Below are positions 40,806 through 49,194 of a DNA stretch of 64,000 nucleotides, in pieces. The translations under genes were made by a program, and so were the position numbers. Every line of letters starts with the position of its first letter. Position 1 is the stretch's first letter. Location of the stretch: positions 62,001 to 126,000 of the forward strand of contig NZ_QGGH01000010.1 of NCBI RefSeq assembly GCF_003148495.1, read 5' to 3'. Below the pieces are notes generated by a model. The model was given only the letters and a program-made list of their open reading frames with translations, ran no database searches and was not told the DNA's origin. The DNA comes from Mesorhizobium loti (GTDB taxonomy: Bacteria; Pseudomonadota; Alphaproteobacteria; Rhizobiales; Rhizobiaceae).

Positions 40806-41924
40806 ATGACCGACAATCCGAACCATCTGGCAACGCCCTCAGGCAAACCGCGCGCGCGAAGTTTTGGCATCGGCTTCGACGGCACGCCCGGGCCGTTCAA
40901 TGCGATCACCGATGTGCCTGGTGTAGCGGTCGGCTATGAGACGCTGATTTCGGGCGATGGCGCGCTCGTCGTCGGCGAGGGGCCGGTGCGCACCGGCGTG
41001 ACCGCGATCCTGCCCAGGCGGCGCACCGATCTTGCGACGCCGGTCTTCGCCGGCATCTTCAGCCAGAACGGCAATGGCGAACTGACCGGCTCGCACATCG
41101 TCGAGGAAACCGGCGCTTTCAACTTCCCGATCACCATCACCAACACGCATTCCTGCGGTGTCTCCCGCGACAGCACGCTGCGCTGGATGCAAAGCGTGCT
41201 GCCGGCGGCGCTCGACAGCGGCTGGGGGCTGCCGGTGGCGGCGGAGACCTATGACGGCTTCCTCAACGACATCAACGGCCACCATTTGACGTCAGAGCAT
41301 GTTGCCCAGGCACTGGACGGTGCTGTGGGCGGACCGATCGAGGAAGGCAGCGTCGGCGGTGGCACCGGCATGATCACCTTCGGCTTCAAGGCCGGGTCCG
41401 GCACAGCATCGCGCATCGTTGAATGGCACGGCCGCACTTATACGGTCGGTGCCTTCGTGCAGTCGAATTTCGGCAAGCGGCACAATTTTGCCGTTCGCGG
41501 TATGCGCGCCGGGCCGGAACTCGTCGAACCGGCGGTCCGCGAAGGCACGCCGCGCACTGAAAAGGGTTCGATCATCGCAGTCGTCGCCACCGATGCGCCG
41601 TTCCTGCCGCATCAGATGAAGCGGCTGGCCCGCCGGGTGCCGCTTGGCGTCGCCATGACCGGCGGCTTCGCTTACCACAGTTCAGGCGACATTTTTATCG
41701 CCTTCTCGACCGCCAATGCGAGCGCGGCGCTTCCGCCATCCGGCCGCATCGCCAGCGCCGATTTTATTCCGGACACCGACATCGACCCGTTTTTCGATGC
41801 GGTGATCCAGACCGTGGAGGAAGCGATCCTCAACGCATTGGTCGCCAATGACGACATGACCGGGCGCGACGGAAACTTCGTGCCGGCGCTGCCGAAGGCG
41901 TGGTTGAAAGAAAAATTTGGCTGA
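40806..41924 (+). CDS. P1/S58 family peptidase (DmpA-type L-aminopeptidase/D-esterase)
   Basis: 372 residues from the ATG at 40806, five bases after the xseA stop. N-terminal-nucleophile hydrolase that self-cleaves: the expected cleavage and nucleophile is Ser255 in EKGSIIAVVATDAPFLPHQ, and GSVGGGTGMITFGFKAGSGT builds the oxyanion site. DmpA from Ochrobactrum releases N-terminal D- and L-residues from peptides and amides. The physiological substrate is unknown; it may process D-amino-acid or beta-peptides. No signal peptide. Confidence 0.9.
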   Translation: MTDNPNHLATPSGKPRARSFGIGFDGTPGPFNAITDVPGVAVGYETLISGDGALVVGEGPVRTGVTAILPRRRTDLATPVFAGIFSQNGNGELTGSHIVEETGAFNFPITITNTHSCGVSRDSTLRWMQSVLPAALDSGWGLPVAAETYDGFLNDINGHHLTSEHVAQALDGAVGGPIEEGSVGGGTGMITFGFKAGSGTASRIVEWHGRTYTVGAFVQSNFGKRHNFAVRGMRAGPELVEPAVREGTPRTEKGSIIAVVATDAPFLPHQMKRLARRVPLGVAMTGGFAYHSSGDIFIAFSTANASAALPPSGRIASADFIPDTDIDPFFDAVIQTVEEAILNALVANDDMTGRDGNFVPALPKAWLKEKFG

Positions 41925-41935
41925 GAGCCACCGCT

Positions 41936-41966
41936 GAAACGAAAACGCGGGCCAAGCAGCCCGCGT
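41936..41966. terminator. Intrinsic terminator between convergent genes
   Basis: Stem ACGCGGGC/GCCCGCGT with a six-base loop. On the minus strand it is followed by TTTTCGTTTC, giving a good terminator for the DUF768 gene; on the plus strand GTTTCGG follows, weaker, after the peptidase gene. Confidence 0.6.
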
Positions 41967-41993
41967 GTTTCGGATGGAGTCGCTTTTATGCGG

Positions 41994-42248
41994 TCATTCC
42001 GCGGCTTTGCTGGATGCCTGCTGCTGCTCGTCGGCCTCGGCCGCTTCCTCGAGCCGGGAGGCAATGAGTTCCTTGATATCGCCGACTTCTTCCTGGATAT
42101 CTTCCAGCGGGATGCCGACTTCCGCCGCCTCGGCAGCGCATTCCTTGGCCAAAGTCTCGGCCTGCTTGTCGATCCGGGCCTGGGATGACTGGCAATGGAC
42201 CTTTTCGCCGATCCATCCCCGCAAGAACTCGATCGCGTGCTCACTCAT
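41994..42248 (-). CDS. DUF768 family protein
   Basis: 84 residues from the ATG at 42248 (GGGAACAGCAGT upstream); an earlier in-frame ATG at 42314 would add 22 residues. The sequence MSEHAIEFLRGWIGEKVHCQ, then AAEVGIPLEDIQEEVGDIKE, matches DUF768, short acidic helical proteins known to me mainly from Mesorhizobium, usually many copies per genome. Function unknown. Net charge is strongly negative and the C-terminus is Glu/Ala/Gln-rich. Confidence 0.8.
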   Translation of the reverse strand: MSEHAIEFLRGWIGEKVHCQSSQARIDKQAETLAKECAAEAAEVGIPLEDIQEEVGDIKELIASRLEEAAEADEQQQASSKAAE

Positions 42249-42719
42249 ACTGCTGTTCCCTGGCGGCAAAGCCGGTTGGTAATCAGAAACGTCGACATCC
42301 CAGAAAGGATGCATGTCCCCATTCGAGCCGAGTCGCGGTCAGCCGGCAAGCCGATGCCGTCCAAGGTCCACAGAGCCATAGGAAATCGAGGGTTCAAGAG
42401 CATTTTCTGATTCTGGGGGGTCGGTACCGTTAGCTGGGCCACGCCCAGCTTTGCGCCACTGTTTCTACTTGCTTTTTTCCGGTTTCCGAGCCGATTTTCG
42501 TCACAATAGATGGCGCAACACACAACACATTTACAGTTGCTTCGCGGCGCAAACCCTCAGGCGCGCGGGTCGAAGCCGCCGGTATATAGTGTCATCCTCA
42601 TGCAATGTCGACTCCGCTCGCCATCCTGCTTCTTTCCGCCGCGCCGGAGGGCTCCGCGAAGGATAAAGAGCAGGTGATGATGGAGCTGACCGGTGCGGAG
42701 CAGGCCTCGGCGGAACCGC
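42249..42719. other. Gene-poor stretch between DUF768 and doeB
   Basis: No gene is supported in these 471 bases. A perfect hairpin AGCTGGGC/GCCCAGCT (42432-42450) without a T-run is present. A 52-codon reading frame at 42605-42763 (MSTPLAILLLSAAPEGSAKD...) overlaps the end of doeB on the opposite strand and lacks a ribosome binding site. GC content is lower than in the flanking genes, consistent with promoter and 3' untranslated sequence. Confidence 0.6.
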
Positions 42720-43718
42720 TCAGACCTGCACCGCCACTACCGCCGCGCAGTCGCCGGCCTTGACCAGGCCGGGGAAATGCCTCGCCGCCAGCATGCCCGC
42801 CATTTTTGCCCTGATTTCTTGAGGGGCGATGCCAGTGCGGCCGACGGAATGGATGCGAGCGAGCACCGCGCCTTCTTCGACGGGTTCACCGAGATCGACC
42901 ATGGTTTCGACCATGCCGTCATCCTCGGCGAACGAAAAACAATCGCCAGACGGCATGTCGAGCCACTGGGTTTTGCTCTTCTCGACCGCTCCGGCAACGA
43001 TGCCGGCATGACGCAGCACATTGAGAATGCCGCGCCGCGCGATCCGCACGGTTTGCGCGCGCGACGTGCCGCCGCCGCCAAGCTCGGTGCTGACAAAGAC
43101 CTTGCCCATCTCCTCGGCAGCCGTGTCGTACATGCCGACGGCGTCGATCTCGATCATGCGCATCGAGAACGGAGCGGCGAAGGCCGCGACCGCGTCGAAG
43201 GCTTTCCGTTCCAGCGCCTTGTCGGGCAGCGTGTGCGCGGCGCAGAACGGCACGAAGTCCAGCGTCTTGCCGCCAGAATGGAAGTCGAACACGATGTCCG
43301 CGCGGGGAAGTAGCTCACGCTGGAAATAGTCGGCGATCTTTTCGGTCACCGTACCGTCCGGCCGGCCGGGGAAGCTGCGGTTCATATTGCCCTTGTCGAT
43401 CGGCGAGGTGCGTGTGCCGGCGCGAAAGGCCGGATAGTTCATCGCCGGCACGATGATGACCGTTCCGCTGACTTGCTTGGGATCGAGCGTGCGGGCGAGA
43501 TCGTAAAGCGCCAGCGGCCCCTCATACTCGTCGCCATGGTTGCCGCCGGAAAGCAGAGCCACCGGCCCCTTGCCGTTGCGGATGACGCAGATCGGTATCA
43601 TCACCGAGCCCCAGGCCGAGTCATCTCGGCTGTAGGGCAGACGCAGGAAACCGTGCTGGACACCGTCGCGGTCGAAATCGACGGTCGGCGCGATCGGTGA
43701 TGGGCGGAGGCTAGACAT
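42720..43718 (-). CDS. doeB: N-alpha-acetyl-L-2,4-diaminobutyrate deacetylase
   Basis: 332 residues from the ATG at 43718. Aspartoacylase/succinylglutamate desuccinylase family zinc enzyme: His61 and Glu64 in GGNHGDEYEGPLAL and His147 in FDFHSGGKTLDF are the zinc ligands. The arginine pair in NMNRSFPGRPDG binds carboxylate. In ectoine breakdown DoeB hydrolyses N-acetyl-diaminobutyrate to 2,4-diaminobutyrate and acetate. It starts five bases after doeA and is the last gene of the leftward operon (eutE in the Sinorhizobium naming). Assignment rests on context as well as family. Confidence 0.9.
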   Translation of the reverse strand: MSSLRPSPIAPTVDFDRDGVQHGFLRLPYSRDDSAWGSVMIPICVIRNGKGPVALLSGGNHGDEYEGPLALYDLARTLDPKQVSGTVIIVPAMNYPAFRAGTRTSPIDKGNMNRSFPGRPDGTVTEKIADYFQRELLPRADIVFDFHSGGKTLDFVPFCAAHTLPDKALERKAFDAVAAFAAPFSMRMIEIDAVGMYDTAAEEMGKVFVSTELGGGGTSRAQTVRIARRGILNVLRHAGIVAGAVEKSKTQWLDMPSGDCFSFAEDDGMVETMVDLGEPVEEGAVLARIHSVGRTGIAPQEIRAKMAGMLAARHFPGLVKAGDCAAVVAVQV

Positions 43719-43723
43719 CGGCT

Positions 43724-44902
43724 TCAATCCTTCACCACCAGCTTGCGCGGCACATTGGCCAGGCACTCTACACCGGTTTCGGTGATCAGGATGGATTCGG
43801 TGATCTCCAGCCCCATCGTCTCCAGCCAGAGACCAGTCATGAAATGGAAGGTCATGCCGGGCTTGAGTTCGGTGCGGTCGCCGGGGCGCAGGCTCATCGT
43901 GCGTTCGCCCCAGTCCGGCGGATAGGACAGGCCGATCGAGTAGCCAGTGCGGTTATCCTTGACGATCCCATACTTCTTCAGCACGGCGAAGAAGGCATTG
44001 GCGATGTCCTCGCAGGCGTTGCCGGGTTTCGCTGCGGCCAAGCCGGCTTCCATGCCTTCCAGCGTCGCCTTCTCGGCATCGAGGAATTCCTGCGTCGGCT
44101 TGCCGAGGAACACGGTGCGCGACAGCGGGCAGTGATACCTGTTGTAGCAGCCGGCGATCTCGAAGAAGGTGCCCTCGCCCCGCTGCATCGGCCTGTCGTC
44201 CCAGGTCAGATGCGGCGCCGAGGCATCGGCACCCGACGGCAGCAGCGGCACGATCGCCGGATAGTCGCCGCCAATGCCATCGACACCGCGCGTGCCGGCA
44301 TCATAGATTTCGGCAACGAGATCGCATTTGCGCATACCGACCTCGATCTTGTCGACAATGCGCTGGTGCATCGCCTCGACGATGCGGGCGGCCTTGCGCA
44401 TATAGTCGATCTCGGTCGGGCTCTTGACCGCGCGCTGCCAGTTGACCAGCGCCGTCGCGTCGACAAAGCGGGCATTGGGCAGATGCTTCTGCAGCGACGC
44501 AAAGGCGGCAGCCGAGAACCAGTAATTGTCCATTTCGACACCGATCGTGAGCTTGCCCCAGCCGCGATCGGCAAGCACGCCGGCCAAAAAATCCATCGGA
44601 TGGCGCTCGGTCGACTGCACATAGTGGTCGGCATAGCCGACGATGTTGTCGTGCGCGAGATAGGCAGTGCGCTTGGCGCCGTTGGCATCCTGGCCACGGC
44701 CGTACCAGACCGGTTCGCCAGATGGCGGCACGATGACGGCTTGGTGCACATAGAACGACCAGCCATCGTAGCCGGTCAGCCAGGCCATGTTGGAGGGATC
44801 GCTGATAACAAGCAGATCGACGCCCTTCACCTCCATGGCTTTGCGCGTCTTGGCGAGGCGATCCGCATATTCGCCGCGCGAGAACTTCAGGTTCGGTTGC
44901 AT
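43724..44902 (-). CDS. doeA: Ectoine hydrolase
   Basis: 392 residues from the ATG at 44902. M24 (creatinase/prolidase) fold with a creatinase N-domain: DLLVISDPSNMAWLTGYDGW, then VGVEMDNYWFSAAA-like (IGVEMDNYWFSAAAFAS), and C-domain EIAGCYNRYHCPLSRTVFLG, GYSIGLSYPPDWGERTMSLR and GLEITESILITETGVE. DoeA hydrolyses the ectoine ring to N-acetyl-2,4-diaminobutyrate. The classical five metal ligands of M24 peptidases are not all kept, as in other DoeA proteins. Called eutD in Sinorhizobium. 38 bp follow the eutC stop. Confidence 0.92.
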   Translation of the reverse strand: MQPNLKFSRGEYADRLAKTRKAMEVKGVDLLVISDPSNMAWLTGYDGWSFYVHQAVIVPPSGEPVWYGRGQDANGAKRTAYLAHDNIVGYADHYVQSTERHPMDFLAGVLADRGWGKLTIGVEMDNYWFSAAAFASLQKHLPNARFVDATALVNWQRAVKSPTEIDYMRKAARIVEAMHQRIVDKIEVGMRKCDLVAEIYDAGTRGVDGIGGDYPAIVPLLPSGADASAPHLTWDDRPMQRGEGTFFEIAGCYNRYHCPLSRTVFLGKPTQEFLDAEKATLEGMEAGLAAAKPGNACEDIANAFFAVLKKYGIVKDNRTGYSIGLSYPPDWGERTMSLRPGDRTELKPGMTFHFMTGLWLETMGLEITESILITETGVECLANVPRKLVVKD

Positions 44903-44940
44903 TGTTCTTGGTCCTCGTTTGTTGGGCCTCGCGGCCAGCA

Positions 44941-45933
44941 TCAGCTTTCGAAAGTGGTCCCGGAATTGGCCGCCCGCGCGCGGTCTCGAGCGAGCGTGGC
45001 AATCGCCGTGTCCTGCACGCCGGTGCCGGTGAGATCGGCGATGGTGATATCGCTGGCCGAGCGGCGGCCATGTTTTTCGCCGGCGATGATCTGGCCGAGT
45101 TCGGTCACCTCTGCATCTCCAGCCATCACACCCGCCGCGATGGCATGATGCAGCTCGCCCAGCCGCCGCGTCTGGCGGGCGCTGTCGGCGACATAGAGGT
45201 CGGCCATGCGCAGGATGGCCGGTGCGATCTCGTTCTTGTGCTCGGCGTCGGAGCCCATCGCGGTGATGTGCTGGCCGGCGGAAACGAACCCCGCCTTGAT
45301 CAGCGGCTCGGTGGAGGGCGTGGTGGTGACGATGATGTCGGCGCCGGCAACCGCGTTTGCGGCATCGGATTCGGCGCGCACGGCGATGCCGAGCTTTTCG
45401 CGCAAGGCAGCCGCGGTCATCTCTGCCTTGACGGCATCGCGCGCCCAGATGCGCGCTTCGGCGATCGGCCGCACCAGCATGAGTGCTTCGAGCTGCAGCC
45501 CCGCCTGCACGCCGGCGCCGAAGATCGCGGCGACAGACGAGTCCTGCCGCGACAGATGTCTGGCCGCGACTGCGCCGGCCGCTGCCGTACGGACATCGGT
45601 GAGATAGCCATTGTCGAGCAGCAACGCTTCGACCAGGCCCGTTTTCGACGACAACAGTACCATCATGCCGTTGACGCTGGGCAGGCCGAGCTTCGGATTG
45701 TCGAAGAAGCCTGGGCTGATCTTGATGGCGAAACCGTCGATGCCTGGCACATAGGCGGTCTTCACGTCGACCTCGCCGCGATACTCGGGAATGTCGAGCC
45801 GCAGGATCGGCGGCATCGCCACCGGCAGAGTGGCGAGCGCGCGGAAGGCGTTCTCAACGCAGGCGACGGCATCGAGATCGAGCGTGACGATCGCCCGCAA
45901 TTCGGCTTCTGTGAGGATCGTCATCCGGCTCAT
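44941..45933 (-). CDS. eutC: Ectoine utilization protein EutC, ornithine cyclodeaminase family
   Basis: 330 residues from the ATG at 45933, overlapping the eutB stop by four bases (ATGA). OCD/mu-crystallin fold: GFAIKISPGFFDNPKLGLPS with the substrate Lys, LLLDNGYLTDVRTAAAGAVA, the NAD motif AAIFGAGVQAGLQLEAL, and HITAMGSDAEHKNEI with the catalytic-type Asp. With EutA and EutB it is thought to convert 5-hydroxyectoine to ectoine. It is distinct from the second OCD gene at 57448, which looks like a true ornithine cyclodeaminase. Confidence 0.9.
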   Translation of the reverse strand: MSRMTILTEAELRAIVTLDLDAVACVENAFRALATLPVAMPPILRLDIPEYRGEVDVKTAYVPGIDGFAIKISPGFFDNPKLGLPSVNGMMVLLSSKTGLVEALLLDNGYLTDVRTAAAGAVAARHLSRQDSSVAAIFGAGVQAGLQLEALMLVRPIAEARIWARDAVKAEMTAAALREKLGIAVRAESDAANAVAGADIIVTTTPSTEPLIKAGFVSAGQHITAMGSDAEHKNEIAPAILRMADLYVADSARQTRRLGELHHAIAAGVMAGDAEVTELGQIIAGEKHGRRSASDITIADLTGTGVQDTAIATLARDRARAANSGTTFES

Positions 45934-46928
45934 GCGGCACGCTCCTTAAGCGACGGCGCCTCGCCGCAGACAATTGTGCGGTGCGCGTTCATATCGATGT
46001 TGCGGCCGGAAAGCAGAACAACCACTGGACCGCTCGCCTTGACCTTGCCGGCGAGCAGCGCGGCGATGCCGACCGCGCCAGCGCCCTCGACGATCTCGCG
46101 TTCCTGCGCATAGGCGTGGCGGATGCCGGCGGCGATCTCGTCCTCGCCGAGCAGGATGACATCGTCGAGCAGGTCGCGGCACATGGCGAAGGTCAGCTGG
46201 TTGTCGAGGCCGATGCCGCCGCCGAGCGAATCCGCCAGCGTCGGCAGCTCCTCCACCAGCACCGGATGGCCGGCATCGAGGCTCACCTTCATCGCCGCGC
46301 CGCGTGCCATCGAAACGCCGATGACTTTTGTCCGGGGACTGACACCTTTGACGGCTGCGGCAACGCCGGAGGCGAGCCCGCCGCCGGAGAGCTGGACCAG
46401 AACGAGAGCAGCATCCGGGACCTGCTCGATCATCTCCAGTCCGAGCGTGCCTTGCCCGGCGATGATAGCCGGGTGGTCGAAGGGCGGCAGCATGACCAAC
46501 CCCTCCTGCGCCACCAACCGATCGACCTCCTGCTGGGCATCGTCCTGGCTGTTGCCGACGATGCGGACCTCCGCGCCAAGCCGGCGGATCTCGTCGAGCT
46601 TGTTTTCAGGTACCAGCCGCGACATGCAGATCGCCGCGCGCATGCCTTCAAGCTTCGCCGCATGGGCAAGCGCGCGGCCGTGATTGCCGGTCGAGGCTGC
46701 GACCACGCCGTGAGCCTTCTCCTCGGCGCTCAGCGAAGCGACGGCATTCGAGGCGCCGCGCAACTTGAAGCTGCCGGTGGTCTGCCGGTGCTCGAGCTTG
46801 AGATGAACCTGTGCGCCCAACTGTTCGGAAAGACTCTGGGATAGCACGGTCGGCGTGCGCTCGATCTTGCCGGCAATGCGCTCACGCGCGGCGCGAATGT
46901 GCTCAAGGGTGACCTGTGTCATGATCAT
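45930..46928 (-). CDS. eutB: Hydroxyectoine utilization dehydratase EutB (threonine dehydratase-like)
   Basis: 332 residues from the ATG at 46928, which overlaps the eutA stop (TGATG). Fold type II PLP enzyme: Lys55 in TTGSFKLRGASNA binds the cofactor, STGNHGRALAHAAK is the substrate loop, and QLSGGGLASGVAAA is the phosphate-binding glycine loop. Close to serine/threonine dehydratases; in this locus it is expected to remove water from a hydroxyectoine-derived intermediate. Coupled translation with eutA and eutC indicates a complex or sequential pathway. Confidence 0.92.
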   Translation of the reverse strand: MIMTQVTLEHIRAARERIAGKIERTPTVLSQSLSEQLGAQVHLKLEHRQTTGSFKLRGASNAVASLSAEEKAHGVVAASTGNHGRALAHAAKLEGMRAAICMSRLVPENKLDEIRRLGAEVRIVGNSQDDAQQEVDRLVAQEGLVMLPPFDHPAIIAGQGTLGLEMIEQVPDAALVLVQLSGGGLASGVAAAVKGVSPRTKVIGVSMARGAAMKVSLDAGHPVLVEELPTLADSLGGGIGLDNQLTFAMCRDLLDDVILLGEDEIAAGIRHAYAQEREIVEGAGAVGIAALLAGKVKASGPVVVLLSGRNIDMNAHRTIVCGEAPSLKERAA

Positions 46929-47707
46929 CAAGCACGCGGCAATGGCAGCGTCATCAGACGGCCGAATTCGGGATGGGCTGTGTCATCGCCGCAAAGCCGC
47001 AGACAATTCCAGGCGGTCGCCTGGTTGCTGGTGACCACGGGACGGCCGATCGCCTTTTCCATTCCGGTGACCGCCAGTGCACCGCGCAGCGCCGTGCAGG
47101 AGACGAACAGCGCATCGGCGCTCGCGTCGGTCGCCTCACGCGCCAGATCGACAAGCGTTGCGGGTGCGATGCGCGCCATCTCGCGGTCGTCCTCGAAGCC
47201 GAGACAGGTGAAGCTAACGATGTCGAAGCCGCGCGCCGCGAAATAGGCGGCCATCGGCCTAGATGTCTCGACCGTGTAGGGAGTGAGCATGCTGATCTTG
47301 CTCGCGCCCAGCACACGCAGCCCGCGCACGCCCGCCATCGGCGGCGTGACGACTGGCACGCCGGGCTTTGCAGCCTGGATCGCGGCCTCGATCTCGGTAT
47401 CGCCGATCACCACCGACGCCGAAGTGCAGGAGTAGCAGATGGCATCGAGTGGCTCGTCCGGCAGGATCAGGGCCGCGCCCGCCGTCAGCGCCGGCTGCAT
47501 CTTGCGCAGGTTTTCCGGCGTCGTCGGGTTGGCGTAGGGAATGCGCGCGACGTAGACGCCAATCCGCTCGCTCGCCACCATGCGGCGGAAATCCGGCTCG
47601 CTGGTGTGGTCGGTGGCAAGGATGATCAGGCCGACGCGCCGCTCTAGCGGGCGCACATCCAGCGCTGGCCTCTTTGGGTAAACTTTGATCTCGGGCAAGG
47701 GTTTCAT
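46928..47707 (-). CDS. eutA: Ectoine utilization protein EutA (Asp/Glu racemase superfamily)
   Basis: 259 residues. Maleate isomerase/arylmalonate decarboxylase fold with the two active-site cysteines Cys94 (AICYSCTSASVVIG) and Cys204 (ALFVSCTALRGAL). LLRVG-type N-terminus RRVGLIILATDHTSEPDFRR is conserved. It probably epimerises a hydroxyectoine intermediate before EutB and EutC act. Three bases separate it from ehuD, so transport and catabolism genes form a single operon. Confidence 0.91.
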   Translation of the reverse strand: MKPLPEIKVYPKRPALDVRPLERRVGLIILATDHTSEPDFRRMVASERIGVYVARIPYANPTTPENLRKMQPALTAGAALILPDEPLDAICYSCTSASVVIGDTEIEAAIQAAKPGVPVVTPPMAGVRGLRVLGASKISMLTPYTVETSRPMAAYFAARGFDIVSFTCLGFEDDREMARIAPATLVDLAREATDASADALFVSCTALRGALAVTGMEKAIGRPVVTSNQATAWNCLRLCGDDTAHPEFGRLMTLPLPRA

Positions 47708-47710
47708 CGG

Positions 47711-48370
47711 CTACCTCTCGATCTTGCCGTAGTGGCGTTCCAGCCAGCGCAGCAGCACGACCGAAAACAGACTGATGACGAGGAAGAAGGCACCGACCAG
47801 CGTGATCGGCTCGATGTAGCGATAGTAGGTGTTGGCGACACTTTTCGCCTGGTTCATCAGCTCCAGCACGGTGATCGCCGACAGCAGCGGCGTTTCCTTG
47901 AACATGGCGATGAAATAATTGGCCAGCGCCGGGATCATCGGCGGAATGGCCTGCGGAATGATGATGTGGGTCCAGGTCTGCCTGGCGCTAAGATTGCAGG
48001 CCTTGGCGGCCTCCCATTGGCCGCGCGGCACATTGTCGATGCCGGCGCGATAAACCTCGGCGGTGTAGGTGCCGTAGTGCAGCCCGAGTCCGATGACACC
48101 GGCGACCAGCGGCGGTAACAGGATGCCGATGTCGGGCAGCACGTAGAAGATGAAATAGAGCTGCACTAGCAATGGCGTGCCGCGAATGAACTCGGCCAGG
48201 AAACCGACGGTGCGCGATAACGCCCTGTTGGGCGAGCGGCGCGCCAGCGCGATGCCCAGCCCGACGATCGCCGCCAGCACCGAGCCGAGCAGTGTCGCCA
48301 GGATGGTGATCTTCACGCCCTGGATCAGCGTCGGCATGATTTCCCAGACGAAATTCCAATCCCATTCCAT
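47711..48370 (-). CDS. ehuD: Ectoine/hydroxyectoine ABC transporter permease EhuD
   Basis: 219 residues from the ATG at 48370, overlapping the ehuC stop (ATGA). HisM/GlnP-type permease with about five membrane segments: GVKITILATLLGSVLAAIVG, FIRGTPLLVQLYFIFYVLPD, and the EAA loop GQWEAAKACNLSARQTWTHI. It pairs with EhuC to form the channel of the EhuABCD importer. C-terminal end LVISLFSVVLLRWLERHYGK is typical. Confidence 0.93.
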   Translation of the reverse strand: MEWDWNFVWEIMPTLIQGVKITILATLLGSVLAAIVGLGIALARRSPNRALSRTVGFLAEFIRGTPLLVQLYFIFYVLPDIGILLPPLVAGVIGLGLHYGTYTAEVYRAGIDNVPRGQWEAAKACNLSARQTWTHIIIPQAIPPMIPALANYFIAMFKETPLLSAITVLELMNQAKSVANTYYRYIEPITLVGAFFLVISLFSVVLLRWLERHYGKIER

Positions 48371-49029
48371 CAGGCACGCACCCCATCGAGGCCGCGCGCC
48401 ATGCGGCGTTCCAGTGAGCGCACGCCCCACGAGATGAGCAGCGCCAGGACGAAATAGATGATCAGGATGGTGGCGAACGGCACCAAGGTGTTGCCGGTCT
48501 GCGACCGCACCACCTGCGCCTGGAAGGTCAGGTCGGTGAGCGAGATCAGCGATACCACGGCGGTCGCCTTGAGCAGTTCGATGGCGTTGTTGCCGAAGGT
48601 CGGCAGCATCACCAGCAGCGCCTGCGGCAGGATGACGTGGCGCATGCCTTGCCAGCGGCCGAGATTGAGCGCGGTGCAGGCTTCATACTGTTCACGGCCG
48701 ATCGACTGGATGGCGCCGCGCACCACTTCGGCGGCATAGGCGCCGACATTGAGGCCGAGCGCCAGCACGCCGGCCTGCAACGGCGTCAGCGAAATACCGA
48801 TGAAGGGCAGCACGAAATAGGCCCAGAACAATTGCACGAAGATCGAGGTGCCGCGGAAGAATTCGATGTAGGCGGTGGCCAGCGCGCGCAGCACGAAGAA
48901 ACGCGACAGCCGACCCATTCCGGCGAGAAAGGCCATGAACAGGGCAAGCACCGATCCCATCAGCGTCAGCTCGATGGTGACAAGCGCTCCCTGCAATATC
49001 AGGCCGAAATAGCCGGACCACTGGGTCAT
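48370..49029 (-). CDS. ehuC: Ectoine/hydroxyectoine ABC transporter permease EhuC
   Basis: 219 residues from the ATG at 49029; a start at 49131 would add 34 residues read from the upstream repeat and was rejected. Same family as EhuD: GYFGLILQGALVTIELTLMG, EFFRGTSIFVQLFWAYFVLP, EAA loop EQYEACTALNLGRWQGMRHV. It forms the inner-membrane channel with EhuD. An interspersed repeat separates it from ehuB, so its expression may be lower than that of the binding protein. Confidence 0.93.
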   Translation of the reverse strand: MTQWSGYFGLILQGALVTIELTLMGSVLALFMAFLAGMGRLSRFFVLRALATAYIEFFRGTSIFVQLFWAYFVLPFIGISLTPLQAGVLALGLNVGAYAAEVVRGAIQSIGREQYEACTALNLGRWQGMRHVILPQALLVMLPTFGNNAIELLKATAVVSLISLTDLTFQAQVVRSQTGNTLVPFATILIIYFVLALLISWGVRSLERRMARGLDGVRA

Positions 49030-49057
49030 TGAGGTTCCACGTTGGTAATTCTTGGAC

Positions 49058-49184
49058 CCTTCTCCCCGTTCACGGGGAGAAGATGCCGGCAGGCAGATGA
49101 GGGGCAGCGCTAGCTTGGCAAAACTTGGCACCGCCCCTCATCCGGCCCTTCGGGCCACCTTCTCCCCGTAAAACGGGGAGAAGG
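49058..49184. repeat. Interspersed palindromic repeat (copy B), inside ehu operon
   Basis: Hairpins TCTCCCCG/CGGGGAGA at both ends flank GATGAGGGGC/GCCCCTCATC and a small GGCCCTTCGGGCC hairpin. It is the same family as 18513-18664. It fills almost all of the 165-bp gap between the ehuB stop and the ehuC start and would form strong structure in the operon mRNA. Confidence 0.8.
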
Positions 49185-49194
49185 AAAACAGGCG

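Noticed and set aside
42432..42450. Hairpin AGCTGGGC/GCCCAGCT in the DUF768-doeB gap
   Set aside because: Stable stem but no T-run and no gene ends close by; function cannot be supported.
42605..42763. A 52-codon frame with a hydrophobic start (MSTPLAILLLSAAPEGSAKD)
   Set aside because: It overlaps the 3' end of doeB on the other strand, has no ribosome binding site and a Pro/Arg-rich end; left as a note only.
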